Assembly: GCA_964016985.1 (NCBI GenBank)
Contig: OZ024823.1
Location: 27,087,095-27,151,094, forward strand
Source: Anodontia alba
Taxonomy: Eukaryota > Mollusca > Bivalvia > Lucinida > Lucinidae
Direction: 5' to 3'
DNA length: 64,000 nt
Shown piece by piece: positions 44,612 through 56,587 of the stretch; position 1 is the first letter of the stretch, and the number at the start of each line of letters is the position of its first letter. The position numbers were made by a program, and so were the translations under genes. The notes below the pieces were generated by a model. That model saw only the letters and a list, made by a program, of their open reading frames with translations, had not been told where the DNA came from and did no database searches.

Positions 44612-44736
44612 GAATAAAGGAAGTAGTAAAACTTTGTTGCCAGATTTGTTGAAGAATGGAGTGAACTGTGAACTAAGGAAACTTCATGTTGGAGACCTTC
44701 TCTGGGTTGCTCAAGAGAAAGTTAAACCTTTACCAG
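44612..44736 (+). CDS. MUS81: MUS81 coding exon 12
   Basis: Acceptor CTTATTACAG|GAATAA, donor TACCAG|GTACTT; phase 2 in, 1 out. It encodes [20 protein letters not shown] followed by DLLWVAQE, matching human LLRELQRL...RKLHVGDFVWVAQE in the nuclease core. The Asp of VGD belongs to the catalytic set. Confidence 0.95.
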
Positions 44737-45030
44737 GTACTTCTATATATTTATATTTTTTTATTATTATTTTTTTTTTTCTTTTTCCGAGGAATTGTTA
44801 AGGATGAGTATTTGGTGATAATTCTGGGATAATTTTCTCCAGTTCCCCATTAAAATATATGGTGTGGATACTCATTAGAAGCATTTCTGATGAGTGCCCA
44901 CAAATTATATTTTATGGAAAAATAAGAAAAAATATCCCAGATTTATCATCAAATACTCCTCCTAAACAAGTCCTATGACCTTTTATTACAAATGTAACAA
45001 TTAAGTGATGACAAATGACAGATAGTTTTC

Positions 45031-45203
45031 TTAACCCTTGTCATGCTGAATAAATTAAGATGCCACACCCATTTCCAATTTTCAGCCTATCAGATTACTT
45101 GAGCTAGATAATTGATATAAATTCACATACTTAATGGCAAACAGTGCAGATCTACACTGTTTGCAAAAGCAGGGTATATCTGGGTTCAGCAGGACAAAGG
45201 TTT
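45031..45203. mobile_element. PB-A piggyBac-like MITE, shortened
   Basis: TTAACCCTTGTCATGCTGAA left; GTTCAGCAGGACAAAGG right, with TTAA lost. The central palindrome is deleted: GTGCAGATCTACACTG remains. Confidence 0.75.
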
Positions 45204-45327
45204 TCAAGCTGTAATTCCATGGAAAATGTAGGTAATATAGCTTGAATTTCATTGCAGATTCCATTAGAATTGCTGCATGACAATTCACATGGACTATCAA
45301 GTCCCTTGTTTTCAGCAGAAGCATTTG

Positions 45328-45541
45328 TTAACCCTTGTCATGTTTAATAAATTAAGATGCCACGCCCACTTGTAATATTCAGCAAATTAGATTACTTGAT
45401 CCAGATTGTTGATACAAATTCGCATACTGAATAGCAAACAGTGCAGATCCAGATCAGTTGGCTTCTTCAGAAGCCAACTGATCTGGATCTACACTGTTTG
45501 CAAATGCAGGGTATATCTGGGCCCAGCAAGACCAGGGTTAA
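45328..45541. mobile_element. PB-A piggyBac-like MITE, TTAA-flanked
   Basis: TTAACCCTTGTCATGTTTAA and CAGCAAGACCAGGGTTAA; full central palindrome CAGTTGGCTTCTTCAGAAGC. Confidence 0.82.
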
Positions 45542-45570
45542 TATTGAAATTCAGTATATTAAGGGTGACT

Positions 45571-45755
45571 TTAAAGCGCCATTCAGAATTATAGTAGACA
45601 ACATTTATATATTTTTTTTAAAGAAAAAGGTGATCTTAAGTGTGAATCATCTGCTAGGATTCACATGAATTATGAAGCATAAGTTTCTTAGACAAAATAA
45701 TAAAAATATTTTAGAATGGTATCGGCTTGTGTTTTGACTGGGGCATTATGGCTTC
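45571..45755. mobile_element. FB-2 palindromic MITE, degraded
   Basis: Contains GTGAATCATCTGCTAGGATT and ACATGAATTATGAAGC arms between worn ends. Confidence 0.45.
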
Positions 45756-45988
45756 TATCACTAGTCTGTACACTTCAAACATTTATCCTTTTACAGGTAA
45801 TGCTCTGAAAGTGAACTTAGCAAATAAAAAAATACATGATGATTTACCTGAAATTTTGCAGTTTTTAATACTCTTCTTTTAACCAAGTTGGCTCAGCATT
45901 ATCATTTTCATGTGAATTTTTTAATAAATTTGATGAATTTGGGATACCGTAAGTATCCTATATATACACCCCTTACTCTGTCTTATAC

Positions 45989-47064
45989 AGTCAAATGTCG
46001 ATAATTTGAATTGGCAGGGACACTTAGATTTCCTTCGAATTACCTGTTCTTCGACTGTTCGAAATTGGTAATTTTTGGAGATGTTCAGAATTTTGCCTTC
46101 AGCTCCGTTGTTTTACCAGATCAGCATTTTAGTGACATATATAGAAAGTATGTTTAAGCATTAAAAATGATAATGTGAAATCCAATCTTATCTTCCTTTA
46201 TGCTTGACAGATCTAGTCAAGCAGTAAAAGAACTTGTAGTTTTATTTATACCCATCAACAATGGTGAAAATGATAGTTAAATGTAAACAAGTAATTTTTT
46301 ACTGACAAATTAATTCACCAATACAAATACAAGGCAGAAATGGCTCACCTATGCAATTGGCAAGGATCTCTAACCAAAAGCAAAAGAACAGGCTGGTACA
46401 GACCTGAGAGGGGCCAGTCACATGTTTTAGTCAATTCTGTGTCACATTTTGCTATTTCTACTTTCACTCTCCACTGGTTTTAAATTCTCAGAAAGAAGGT
46501 CAATTTTCAAGTTTCAGAATCATTTTTTTTTTTTTTTTGCATAACCGCTACACACTGAATACAGGTCTAACATTATATGAATCCTTCATTTAACTTATTT
46601 ATGCTCTTAATTTCTGTCACTTGAACAAATTAAATGGGAGTATCATTATCAATGATGTGTATTAAAGATGCCATTTTGTCAATTAAGGAAGGTCACCTGT
46701 TCAAGCAAACAATTAATCTGGTATAAATTACTTGTTTACACTTAACTGATATGCCTGGTGTCACTGGGGTGTGTAGCATTTGATGTCGCCGCACTGGAGC
46801 CACACAAGGAAAACAAGATCAATATGCATGACCTTGATGTGCAAACTTTTATTTCGAATTTAGTGGAGGGTTTTAACAGGAATTTCTTTGATCTGGAGCA
46901 ACAGTTATATTCGAAAAAACTAAATTTTTCGAAGAATTGAGATTCCAAAAATTGGTAAGATATGATAAATAATAGCATTAAACATTGGCACAGCAATTGA
47001 TCATCAAAAATTCCTATAGTTTTGAAAAATAGGCATTCAAATCACTGAAGTTTCTACTGTACTT
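45989..47064. mobile_element. pogo-like non-autonomous element, ~1.08 kb
   Basis: Left TACAGTCAAATGTCGATAAT; right AAGTTTCTACTGTA; TA at both borders. Subterminal inverted segments TAAATGTAAACAAGTAATTT (about 46,280) and AAATTACTTGTTTACACTTA (about 46,727) enclose the interior. No transposase. Confidence 0.55.
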
Positions 47065-47618
47065 CTCTTCATCAAGTCCAGTTTACTATCTGTAAATGTC
47101 TGTAAAATTGTTGGGTGAGTGACAAACAGTGTAGACCCTGATCCCATGCCACATTCTACAGTGTCTGATCTGGGTCTACACTGTTTGCTCAGGCATGTCA
47201 GGTACGGTAATTTTATTAAATGGAACCCCCTTTGAAGTCATCCTAGATCTGCCCCTGGATCATGAAATAGAAATAGAATTTGAAAGTTCAAGAGAGTAGC
47301 TCAAAGCATATGCACTGCAGACAAAAATTGATCACACGATATTACCGGAAATGGTTTAGGTAGATTCTGTTGGACTGTCACAGGATGGAACAAACTGGGA
47401 TAGGATTATGGAGGGGAAATTGCCATTTGTGAAACGGTGAAATCTCACTGATTTGGGAGTATAATTTGAGCTTTGAATTTTTAGTTGAGGTAGACTTATT
47501 TAATATTGAAAAGTACATTCCCTCATATGTGAGACATGCTCCTTTTAAGTGATATTGCAGACTGTAATTAGGAGATTGTGGTTTTAGTACATACTTTGCT
47601 AAAATGATTTTTTTACAG

Positions 47619-47731
47619 GTCAGCTGGAAAAGCCTCAAGGGAGAGAACTGGTACTTGACTATATAATTGAGAGAAAAAGGATAGATGATCTTGTTAGCAG
47701 CTGCATTGATGGAAGATTTAAAGAGCAAAAG
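47619..47731 (+). CDS. MUS81: MUS81 coding exon 13 (catalytic ERKRxDD)
   Basis: Acceptor TTTTTTACAG|GTCAGC, donor CAAAAG|GTCTGT; phase 1 in, 0 out. It encodes [19 protein letters not shown], then [10 protein letters not shown], almost the human sequence (DHIVERKRLDDLCSS). The ERK...D residues that bind the metal and cut DNA are all present, so the enzyme should be active. Confidence 0.96.
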
Positions 47732-48039
47732 GTCTGTTTTGTATTTTTGTATAGTAAAGTATACTTGAGGACAAAAACTGTTTTAATATTTATAAAGTTG
47801 TTGTTTTTTTTAGACAAATAACTTGAAACCCATATTTTTTATAATATACCAGTTGTGTAATGATTACTATAACTGGTACAGGAACTCTGATGGTTTTTTT
47901 TTTTATTTTCGATAAATGGAATTGATACTTTTCTTAGTTTCCCATGTTTGTGTATAGTAGAATCAGTTGTAGAAAAAATAAATACACACACACAAAAACT
48001 TGTAAAACTGATTTCTTTTTTTGAGTTCTCATGTTTTTT

Positions 48040-48320
48040 TGGACGGGTTTTTAAAACCATCCTTTAAAATAGCGATGTCCGGGCAGGCATCAGGTGGACG
48101 GGCGGGCAGGTGGGTGTATGGGGGGCATCGGGTGTCGTTTGAGGTTTACCTTTTGGTTAACCTTTTTTCAAAGTTATATGTTACCTTTATTCTTCAATGG
48201 ATTGCTTTCATATTTGGTAGGGATGAAGAGGAGGACCAGTAGATGTTTCACATGCAAGAGAGACAACTCTTACTCTCTGTTATTTAAAAAACCCATCCAT
48301 AATGTTGTTAGGCATTTTTC
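48040..48320 (+). repeat. Dispersed repeat (second copy ~43,060-43,210)
   Basis: Shared run: GATGTCCGGGCAGGCATC-type start, GGCATCGGGTGTCG and GAGGTTTACCTTTTGGTTAA. It is a G+C-rich start followed by AT-rich body. Class unknown. Confidence 0.5.
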
Positions 48321-48451
48321 TTGTTTTTTGTTTTTTTGGTATAATTTGTCTGATTCTTGTAAGTCCCTGCTATGTAAAATGAAGCCTTACCAGATTTCAG
48401 AATTGTCATCAATAGTGGAACACTTTAGCAGTTGCATTTTAACTCCTTATG

Positions 48452-48665
48452 TTAATACTTGTAATGCTGAATAAATTAAGATGCCACGCCTGCTCTTAAA
48501 TGTCAGCCAATCAGATGCCTTGATCAAGATTGTTGACATAAATTCTTAACTTTATGGCAAACAGTGCAGATCCAGATGAGTTGGCTTTCTAAAGAAGCCA
48601 ACTGATCTGGATCTACAATGTTTGCAAAGGCAGAGTATATCCGGGTTCAGCAGGACAAGGGTTAA
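48452..48665. mobile_element. PB-A piggyBac-like MITE, TTAA-flanked
   Basis: TTAATACTTGTAATGCTGAA and CAGCAGGACAAGGGTTAA; central palindrome GTTGGCTTTCTAAAGAAGCC. Confidence 0.8.
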
Positions 48666-48755
48666 TGATGTGTCTTAAAACAGCAAGATGAGTGACCCCC
48701 TGTGGCATTTGATCATGATTTATACTGTTTGCTGAGGCCTGTCTCCCCAAATACA

Positions 48756-49100
48756 GTAGAACTTCAATGGCTCGAACGTCTCTGGGATCATGAAAATTTG
48801 TTCGAGGTATGGGTAGTTCGAGCCACTGAGGGTTGATCATAGCGTCAGGTCTGGAGGCAAATAAAGATAATTTAGGGATGTCTTTTTTATCTTCTATAAA
48901 ATAATGGTATGTTGTGTGTATTCATTAGAATTGCCTCGATGAGACGATTCTAATGAGCATGCATAACATACATTTTCATGATAAAATAAGAAAGTTTCCC
49001 TAAATATTTTTCTTGAGAATTTCCCAGGGACACAAAAGCGAGTTCTAATTAGCCACGGTAAACCAGCCATCAGTGTTTGAGTGATAGAAGTTTTACTTTA
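48756..49100. mobile_element. pogo-like MITE, second subfamily
   Basis: ACAGTAGAACTTCAATGGCTC left; TGATAGAAGTTTTACTTTA right; subterminal TTCGAGCCACTGAGG and a central hairpin (ATTCATTAGAATTGCC / GATTCTAATGAGCA). Confidence 0.6.
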
Positions 49101-49243
49101 CTTATAAATACAGTAACTTGATTTGTTTCTGAAGCAATTTTCTGGATCAGATAGCTTTCTCCAAATGAAAATAGATTGTTTGAGAACACCATATCTGTCC
49201 CAATGGACAGACATGCCTGAGCAAACAGTGTTGATTCAGATCA

Positions 49244-49412
49244 GACCAAAATGGGGTCATGTCGAGCGCAGTCAGTTTACCCAACCACACTTTTACTGGG
49301 CAGGCTTAGTCCTCTAAGTGGTTTCTAAGCACTTTCTTTCCCTAGTTAGGTAAACTGACCGCGCTCGACATGACCCCATTCGGTTGACTGGGCAATAAAA
49401 CCTCAACACAAG
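49244..49412. mobile_element. Two SINE tails joined head-to-head
   Basis: Left piece (about 49,246-49,338, - strand: ATGGGGTCATGTCGAGCGC, TTTTACTGGGCAGGCTTAG) faces a right piece (about 49,342-49,412, + strand: TTAGGTAAACTGACCGCGCT, ACCTCAACACAAG). They form an inverted repeat of the SINE body end. Confidence 0.75.
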
Positions 49413-49594
49413 ATTTATCTTTACACATTAAAGCAAATACAAGATAAGAAATTGTTCCCCAGCACATCAGACATGATTGAAGACACCTTATTTAACGGGA
49501 GACAACTGAGACAACCGGATATACACAAACAAACAAAACTTCCTATAAAGGTTTGAAATCAAGTACCCAAGTATACACAACAATGTACAGAAAT

Positions 49595-49752
49595 CAGGAT
49601 TATTATTAAAAAGGATTTATAGGACTTTGCCAATTGTCATTAGTTTTGAAAAAAGTGACTGGTGATATTGTATTTTCACTATGGGTATTGGCTCATTGAT
49701 GATGTCATCGTCATGGGCTGGACCCATTCGACTTTCAAAGTTTCTAGAGCCC
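49595..49752. mobile_element. Solo right end of the 35,225-type hAT element
   Basis: GCCAATTGTCATTAGTTTT, GGCTCATTGATGATGTCATC and TTTCTAGAGCCCTG align with the last ~150 bp of the element at 35,225-36,467. The left part is missing. Confidence 0.7.
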
Positions 49753-49927
49753 TGATTACAGACATAGTGGAGATGTACATGTGGGAGTTTGATGCTGAAA
49801 AGTTACTTTTTGACAAAATAGCAGGGTTTTTAACAGCCATTGTATGACAATTGCACCCAGTCAATGATAGTTAATAGTTCATACTTTGTGAAATCAACTC
49901 CTCTTAGAGCTTATGTTGGACCTTTTT

Positions 49928-52650
49928 AGCTCACCTGAGCCCGAATCTCAAGGTGAGCTGTTGTGATTACTCGCCCTCTGTCATCATCCATCTGTCTGTC
50001 CCTCCGTCCACAATTTCTTTAAACAACATCTCCTCCTAAACTACTGAGCCAGTTTTAACCAAATTTCGTGGTTTGATCCTTGAGTGATTCTTACTGAAAA
50101 TTGTTCAAAGATATGGAATCCATGCAGGATTCTGGTTGCCATGACAACCAAAAGAAGTCACTGTTAAAATGATCTTGTCAAAATCCAATGGACCAATTTA
50201 AATATAATTTCGTAGAAATGTTCCTTAGTTGGTCCTCTACCAAGATTATTCAAGCCAGCATGATTCATCAAAAAACATGGCTGCCAAGGGGGGGTGCTTA
50301 TTTTCCCTATATATTTATATAGAAAACTTAAAAATCTTTTTGTTAGAAAATATAGGACGGATTTCAATATAGCATGACAGAAATGTTCCTTTGATGATCC
50401 TCTACCAAGATTGTTCAAACCATCATGATTCATCAAAAAATATGGCCACCAGGGGTCTGGGTTATTTTCCCTGTTTATCTATACAGAAAACTTTAAAAAT
50501 ATTCTTGTCAGAAACCACTAGAACGATTTCAATATAATTATCGCACCTGCTTGTAGCAGGGTGCGATATAGGCGTCCGCTTTTCCGTCCGTCCATCTGTC
50601 AACATTTATGTCGACGTTCGACATTTATGTCAAAGTTAGTATTCTAATCAACTACAAGACTAAACAACCATCAAACCTTGCGTGAAACATCTCCCTGACC
50701 ACCAGACTTTGCGACATAGGCGTCCGCTTTTCCGTATGCCTGTCCGTTTGTCCGTCCGTCTGTCAACATTTATGTCCAAGTTCCACATGTATGTCAAAGT
50801 TAGTATTCTTATCAACTACAAGACTAAACAACCATCGAACCTTGCATGAAACATCTCCCTGACCTCCAGACTTTGTGACATAGGTGCCCGCTTTTCCATT
50901 CGTCTGTCTGTCCGTCTGTTAACAGTTCTGTTATGTCGAAGTTCGACATTTATGTCAAAATTAGTATTCTAATCAACTACAAGACTAAACAACCTTCAAA
51001 TCTTGTATGAAATATCTCCCTGACCTCCTGACTTTGCGACATAAGTGCCCACTTTTCCATTTGTCTGTCTGTTTGTCCGTCTGTCTGTCTGTTAACAGTT
51101 CTGTTATGTCAAAGTTCGACATTTACGTCAAAGTTAGTATTCTAATCAACTACAATTCTACAACAACCATCATACCTTGCATGACACATCTCCCTGACCT
51201 CCATACTTGGCAGGTACATTGACCCAGTGACCTTGACCTATATTTTGCGCTCCATTGACTTCGACATAATTTACGTTGACGTTCCAGATCTTCTCAACTA
51301 TAAGGCGTACAACTACCAAATCTTGCATAGTGCTTCTCGTAGATGTACTGACTCGGCAGGTACCTTGACCCGCTATACCTTGACCTATATTTTGCGCTCC
51401 AGTGACTTTGACACATTTTGCGTTGACGTTCGCTATCTCCTCAACTATTAAGCCTACAACCATCAAACCTTGCAAAGTGCTTCTTATCAATATACTGACT
51501 CGGCAGATACCTTGACCTGGTGACCTTGACCTATATTTTGGCTGCAGTGACTTTGACATAATTTACGTCAACGTTCCAGATCTCCTCAAGTGTAAGACCT
51601 CTAGCCACCAAACCTTGCATAGTGCTTCTCCTAGATGTACTGACTTGGCAGGTATCTTGACTCAGTGACCTTGACCTATATTTTGCGCTCCAGTGCTTTT
51701 TACACATTTTATGTCGACGTTCAATATCTCCTTAACTATAAGACCTACAACCATCAAACCTTGCATAGTGCTTCTCCTCAATGTACAGACTCCGCAGGTA
51801 CCTTGACTGGGTGATCTTGACCTATATTTCACGCTCCATTGACTTTTACACCTTTTACGTCGCCCTTCCATATGTCCTCAACTGTAAGGCCTTCAACCAC
51901 CAAATCTTATATAGTGCTTCTTCTCGATGTACTGACTTGGCAGGTACCTTGACCTGGTGATCTTGACCTATATTTTGCACTCCAGTGACTAGCCACATTT
52001 TATGTTGATGTTCGGTATCTCCTCAAATATAAGACCTACAACCACTGAACCTTGCATAGTGCTTCACCTCATTGCACTGGCTTGCAGGTACCTTGACCCA
52101 GTGACCTTGACCTACATTTGACACATTTTACATTGATTTTTGAAAACTCCTCAACTATAAGGCCTACAACCACCATACCTTGCATAGTGCTTCTCCTTGA
52201 TGTACTGAATTAGCAGGTACCTTGACCCGTGACCTTGACCTATATTTCATGCTCCAGTGACTTTTACATATTTTACGTCAACGTACCATTATCATTAGGC
52301 TGTATAATACGAAAAGTCAGTGCTGAAGATATAGCCATTAGAGCGAATGGCACTGGCCTGGAATATATATGCCCCACTAGGCACTTTGTCTACATTTTTT
52401 TCAACCCAGTTTTCTAACTAAGCACTGCTTAGAATGAAATAAACTTATTTAATAACCACATTCTGATTGTGGCTCCTGTGACTTTTGCCCCAGCAGGTGC
52501 GATGATGCCTTCCGCGGAATTCTTGTTCATTAGAAATGTTCCTTTTATAAATCTCTACCAAGATTGTTCAAGCCATCATGATTCATCAAAAAACATGGCC
52601 TCCAGGGGCAGGGCTTATTTTAACTGCATAATACAGTAAACCTTTAGATA
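49928..52650 (+). mobile_element. HINE-like element (AGCTCACCTGAG header) interrupted by another
   Basis: Header AGCTCACCTGAGCCCGAATC folds with AAGGTGAGCT; then TCTGTCTGTCCCTCCGTCC and units of roughly 165 bp marked GATTCATCAAAAAACATGGC (50,264; 50,428; 52,578). The third unit is separated from the second by the insert at 50,540-52,525. The right end was not resolved. Confidence 0.7.
50540..52525 (+). mobile_element. HINE-like element, ends resolved, with two tandem cores
   Basis: Starts ATCGCACCTGCTTGTAGCAG, folding with GGTGCGAT; then TTTTCCGTCCGTCCATCTG. Core 1: four units marked CTCCCTGACC at 50,691, 50,855, 51,016 and 51,190. Core 2: eight units marked TTGACCTA at 51,233, 51,380, 51,525, 51,671, 51,817, 51,963, 52,107 and 52,235 (about 146 bp). 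3' side: CAGCAGGTGCGAT (inverse of the header), hairpin TTCCGCGGAA, and TTCTTG|TT. Both flanks continue the host element's unit, giving exact borders. Confidence 0.85.
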
Positions 52651-53141
52651 AATGTGCTGTTCTATTCTATTCTGTTTTCACACCTTGCACAGAAAAAACG
52701 ACAGTGGTATGAGTCTTAAGAAGGTCCCTTAGGCAGTACCATCATTCTTCCACTATTCTTGTCCTCTCTTTAAGTTTAAAACGATTTATTATTTCTTCAT
52801 GAAACTTTGTAATAAGGCATGGTCAGACAATGACTTAACCCTGCTTTCAGTTCAGACATGACTATGCCCCTTTATTTATTACATTTCAGGAGTTTGTTTC
52901 CCTTTAATATCTCTGTCACTGATTGAAGTTTTTTTTGAAACTGGTCATATGTTCACCATACCGAGATGAGATAGATGTGAATGTATTATGTTCTGACATT
53001 TTCCGTCCATCTGCTTGTCCGTTTATTTTTGGTGTCCATGCCATATTTGATTATCCTGTCAAAATGATTTAATAATGACATATTCCAGAAATAGACATCA
53101 TAGCATACTACTAGTCCCTAGTCCATCTAAAAACGGGTAGT

Positions 53142-53376
53142 ATTGAGGCCCTCCCAGGGGTTCTGGGAGAACAGGGGAGTAATGTCATTTATTTCAGGGG
53201 ACCAGGAAAACACAAGTCTAAAAATGAAGGGAATAGGAGAACAAAGGTAATTTTGGGGAGCAGGGAACATAGAAAGTTTAGATTTTGATTTTGGGGAACA
53301 AGGGAAAATTAAAAAATATTTCAGGGGAACAAGGGAACAGGTACCTCCCACCCCCCTCCTGGAGGGCCTCAGTATT
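53142..53376. mobile_element. GGGGAACA-rich MITE with AGTATT flanks
   Basis: Left GAGGCCCTCCCAGG; right CCTGGAGGGCCTC, inverted. AGTATT is present on both sides. The inside repeats GGGGAACAAGGG-type motifs. Confidence 0.6.
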
Positions 53377-53685
53377 ATGTTATTACATTGTACGTTTGGC
53401 TGTCTGTCTGCCTGTCTGTCCATTTGTTTATCCATCTGTCAGCTTACTTCTCATGTCCGCTCCATATCTTCATCAGTGAAAGCTTTTTTCAACTTCCTGA
53501 TTGAATGCAATTTGAATTTGCGATTGGATTCAGGTACATCAAATCGTCTATGATAAACATGTACCATAAAAATATATAAAAATGACTGTTTCTTCTGTAT
53601 TTACCCCTGTTTTATTCCTTACCAAATCGAAATTTACCGGCTGTCTTTTCCCACATTCTGCACCCCCCCACCCTCCCCTACCATA

Positions 53686-53803
<118 letters not shown>

Positions 53804-54136
53804 AGAGAGAAATTTCAGTGATTTTCAATATGCCCCATTAATATATGGTTCATAAAAAAATATTTTTTTTATTTTTATCTTTTTAATTTTAAGGGTGTCC
53901 CAATACTTTTGGTATCACAGTCCTTATGTACTTATTTAGTCACATTGTTATAAACTGGTTAACAGAATTAAATCTTCAATGCCTAGGGTGTTATGACAAA
54001 ATGTTCTACTTTAAATCATGACAGGCTTTCTTCTGGATCAAGCTCTAGGCAAAAAAAAAACCCCCCAAAAAAAAAAAAAAAAAAAAAAAGCAATAACTTT
54101 CAGAAACTTGTTAAAAACAGAGTAACTCTGCAGTCT

Positions 54137-54380
54137 GGGCCCAGTTGTTCAAAACTAACGATGTCGTTAGTTAATGATTCGTTAAAATTTACATCGAGTG
54201 ATACGCAAATATGCTGAAATTTTTTGCTGAAAAAATGTGAGTAGCTTTTGCAGTGCAAAAGCTACTCACATTTTTTCAGCAAAAAATATCAGAATATTGT
54301 ATATTGAATCCGCTAAAACAGTTAACGAAATGACCCTTAATGAGCTCGTTAAGCTAACGACGCTTTGAACAACTGGGCCC
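54137..54380. mobile_element. FB-3 MITE, well preserved
   Basis: GGGCCCAGTTGTTCAAAAC left and GCTTTGAACAACTGGGCCC right. Central AAATGTGAGTAGCTTTTGCA with its inverse; subterminal TAACGATGTCGTTAG / CTCGTTAAGCTAACG. Confidence 0.82.
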
Positions 54381-54510
54381 TGGTCTTGGCCTTAGTGTTC
54401 ACTAGGTCATTTCCTATGTTTCCTTGCTGCCCTGCTCACTTATCAGGAACTCTGTTTGTGATGTCCTTGGCTCAGCAGGTTGTAGAAATATAATATATTA
54501 TTGGTTAATT

Positions 54511-54712
54511 ATCCCTTAAAGCGCTAAGCAAAATTTATAGTAGGCATTGTTCTTAATTTTTTTTTATCCTTCAGAGAAAATAAGTTTTGACATTTCATGT
54601 GAATTGTCTGCCCAGTAGACAATTCACATAAAATGTCAAGACATTTCTTTGAAAAATAAATAGAAATAAATAAAAAATGTCGTCTGTTGTAGCTGTGATT
54701 GGAGTTTAAAGG
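54511..54712. mobile_element. FB-2 palindromic MITE
   Basis: TTAAAGCGCTAAGC left and GTTTAAAGGGCTG right; arms GACATTTCATGTGAATTGTC and GACAATTCACATAAAATGTC. Confidence 0.65.
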
Positions 54713-54864
54713 GCTGAGGCAAATTCAATGCATTCCAAATAAATATTTTCCTAATTTCTCCACAAAATTATTTGTTGTAGCGTCATCTAAGACCTAATTG
54801 GGGTGATTATTCTTAAAAGTCACAACATAAGTTTTCAAGGAGAAATAAGGAAATCTTCATTTTT

Positions 54865-56587
54865 ATACCCCACCACACGATAGTTGCAGGGTATTATGGT
54901 TTTACGTTGGACGTCTCTGTGTCTGTCTGTCCATCCGTCAGTGGTCTTCCGTCCGTATTTCGTTTCCAGATGATAAATTGAGTAAACATCAATGGATTTT
55001 CACCAAACTTGGTATGTACATTGATATTGTGGAGATCTGGTTTGCGATTGTTAATGAGCAAATTTTGTCAAATTTGTCGGAGTTATCTTCCCAAGACATT
55101 GTTTTTCCCTAGGCTTCTGTCTGTCTGTCACTCTCGTGTCCGCTCTATAACTTTAAAACCGTTCAAGCTATCTTCACGAAGCTTCCTATAAATATCAATC
55201 AACATTAGATGATGTGCAGAGCGCAAGAACCATAACTCTTGCATTTATACTTTTTGAGTTATATCCTTGGACTCTGTCACAAAATCGTGTCCACTGTATA
55301 ACTTGAAAACAGTTCAAGCTGTCTTCACAAAACTTTATATTAATATCAAACAACATTAGATGACATGCAGAGTGCAAGAAACGCAACTCTTGCGTTTATA
55401 CTTTTTTAGTTATTTCCCTCGGACTCTGTCGCAAGATCATGTCCACTCTATAACTTGAAAACCTTTCAAACTATTTTCACAAAACTTCTTATAAATATCA
55501 AGCAACATTAGACGACATGCAGAGTGCAAGAACCATAACTCTTGCATTTATACTTTTTGAGTTATTTTCCTTGAACTCTATCACAAAATCGTGTCCGCTC
55601 TATAACTTGAAAACAGTCCAAGTTATCTTCACAAAACTTCATATAAACATCAATAAACATTAGACGACATGAAGAGCACAAGAACCATAACTCTTGCCTT
55701 TATACTTTTTGAGTTATTTCCCTTGGACTCTGTTACAAAATTGTGTCCGCTCTATAACTTGAAAACCGTTCAAACTTTCTTCATGAAACTTCTTATAAAT
55801 ATCAATCAACATTAGAGGACATGAAGAGCGCAAGAACCATAACTCTTGCATTTATACTTTTTATTTCCCTTGGACTCTGCCACAAATTGGTGTCCACTTT
55901 ATGCCTTGAAAAACATTCAGGCTATCTTCATAAAACATCATATAAACATCAATCAACATTAGACGACGTGAAGAGCGCAAGAACCATAACTCTTACATTT
56001 GTACTTTTTGACTTATTTCCCTTGGACTCTGTCACAAAATCATGTCCGCTCTATAACTTGAAAACTGTTCAAGTTATCTTCACGAAACTTCATATAAGTA
56101 TCAATTAACATTAGACAATGTGCAGAGCACAAGAACCAGAATTCTTGCAGGTATACTTTTTGAGTTATTACCCTTGGAATTTTGTCTGTCACAAAATTGT
56201 TTCTGCTCTTTTACTTGAAACTTGTTCAAGATATCTTCAAGAAACTTCATGTAAATATCAATCAACATTAAACGACGTGCAGAGCACAAGAACCATAACT
56301 CTTGCATTTATATTTTTTAATTATTTCTCTTGGAACTTTGTTCATCATAAAAAACATGTCCACTTTATAACTTGAAAACCGTTCAAGATATATTCACGAA
56401 ACTTAAAATGAATATCAATCAACATTAGACAACATGCAAAGCGCAAAAACTATAACTCTTGCATTTGTACTTTTGAGTTATTTCCCTTGGAATCTCATTA
56501 GTTAATATATATTTTCACTTAATGTACAATACAATATGACACTAAAAAAGTGGGGGAGACATCCATGTTTTTGTAGGATGTTTTTTG
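54865..56587 (+). mobile_element. HINE-like element with 152-bp tandem core
   Basis: Header ATACCCCACCACACGATAGT with GCAGGGTAT; then CTGTCTGTCCATCCGTC. From about 55,140, nine or so units marked CATAACTCTT repeat at 55,231, 55,382, 55,534, 55,686, 55,838, 55,985, 56,137, 56,294 and 56,451 (mostly 151-152 bp, last two 157). 3' side: AAAGTGGGGGAG and a possible hairpin ACATCC...GGATGT before TTTTTTG|TTTT. The right border is less sure than the left. Confidence 0.8.

Noticed and set aside
46758..46940. 60-residue open frame in the pogo-like element
   Set aside because: No transposase motif; too short to support.
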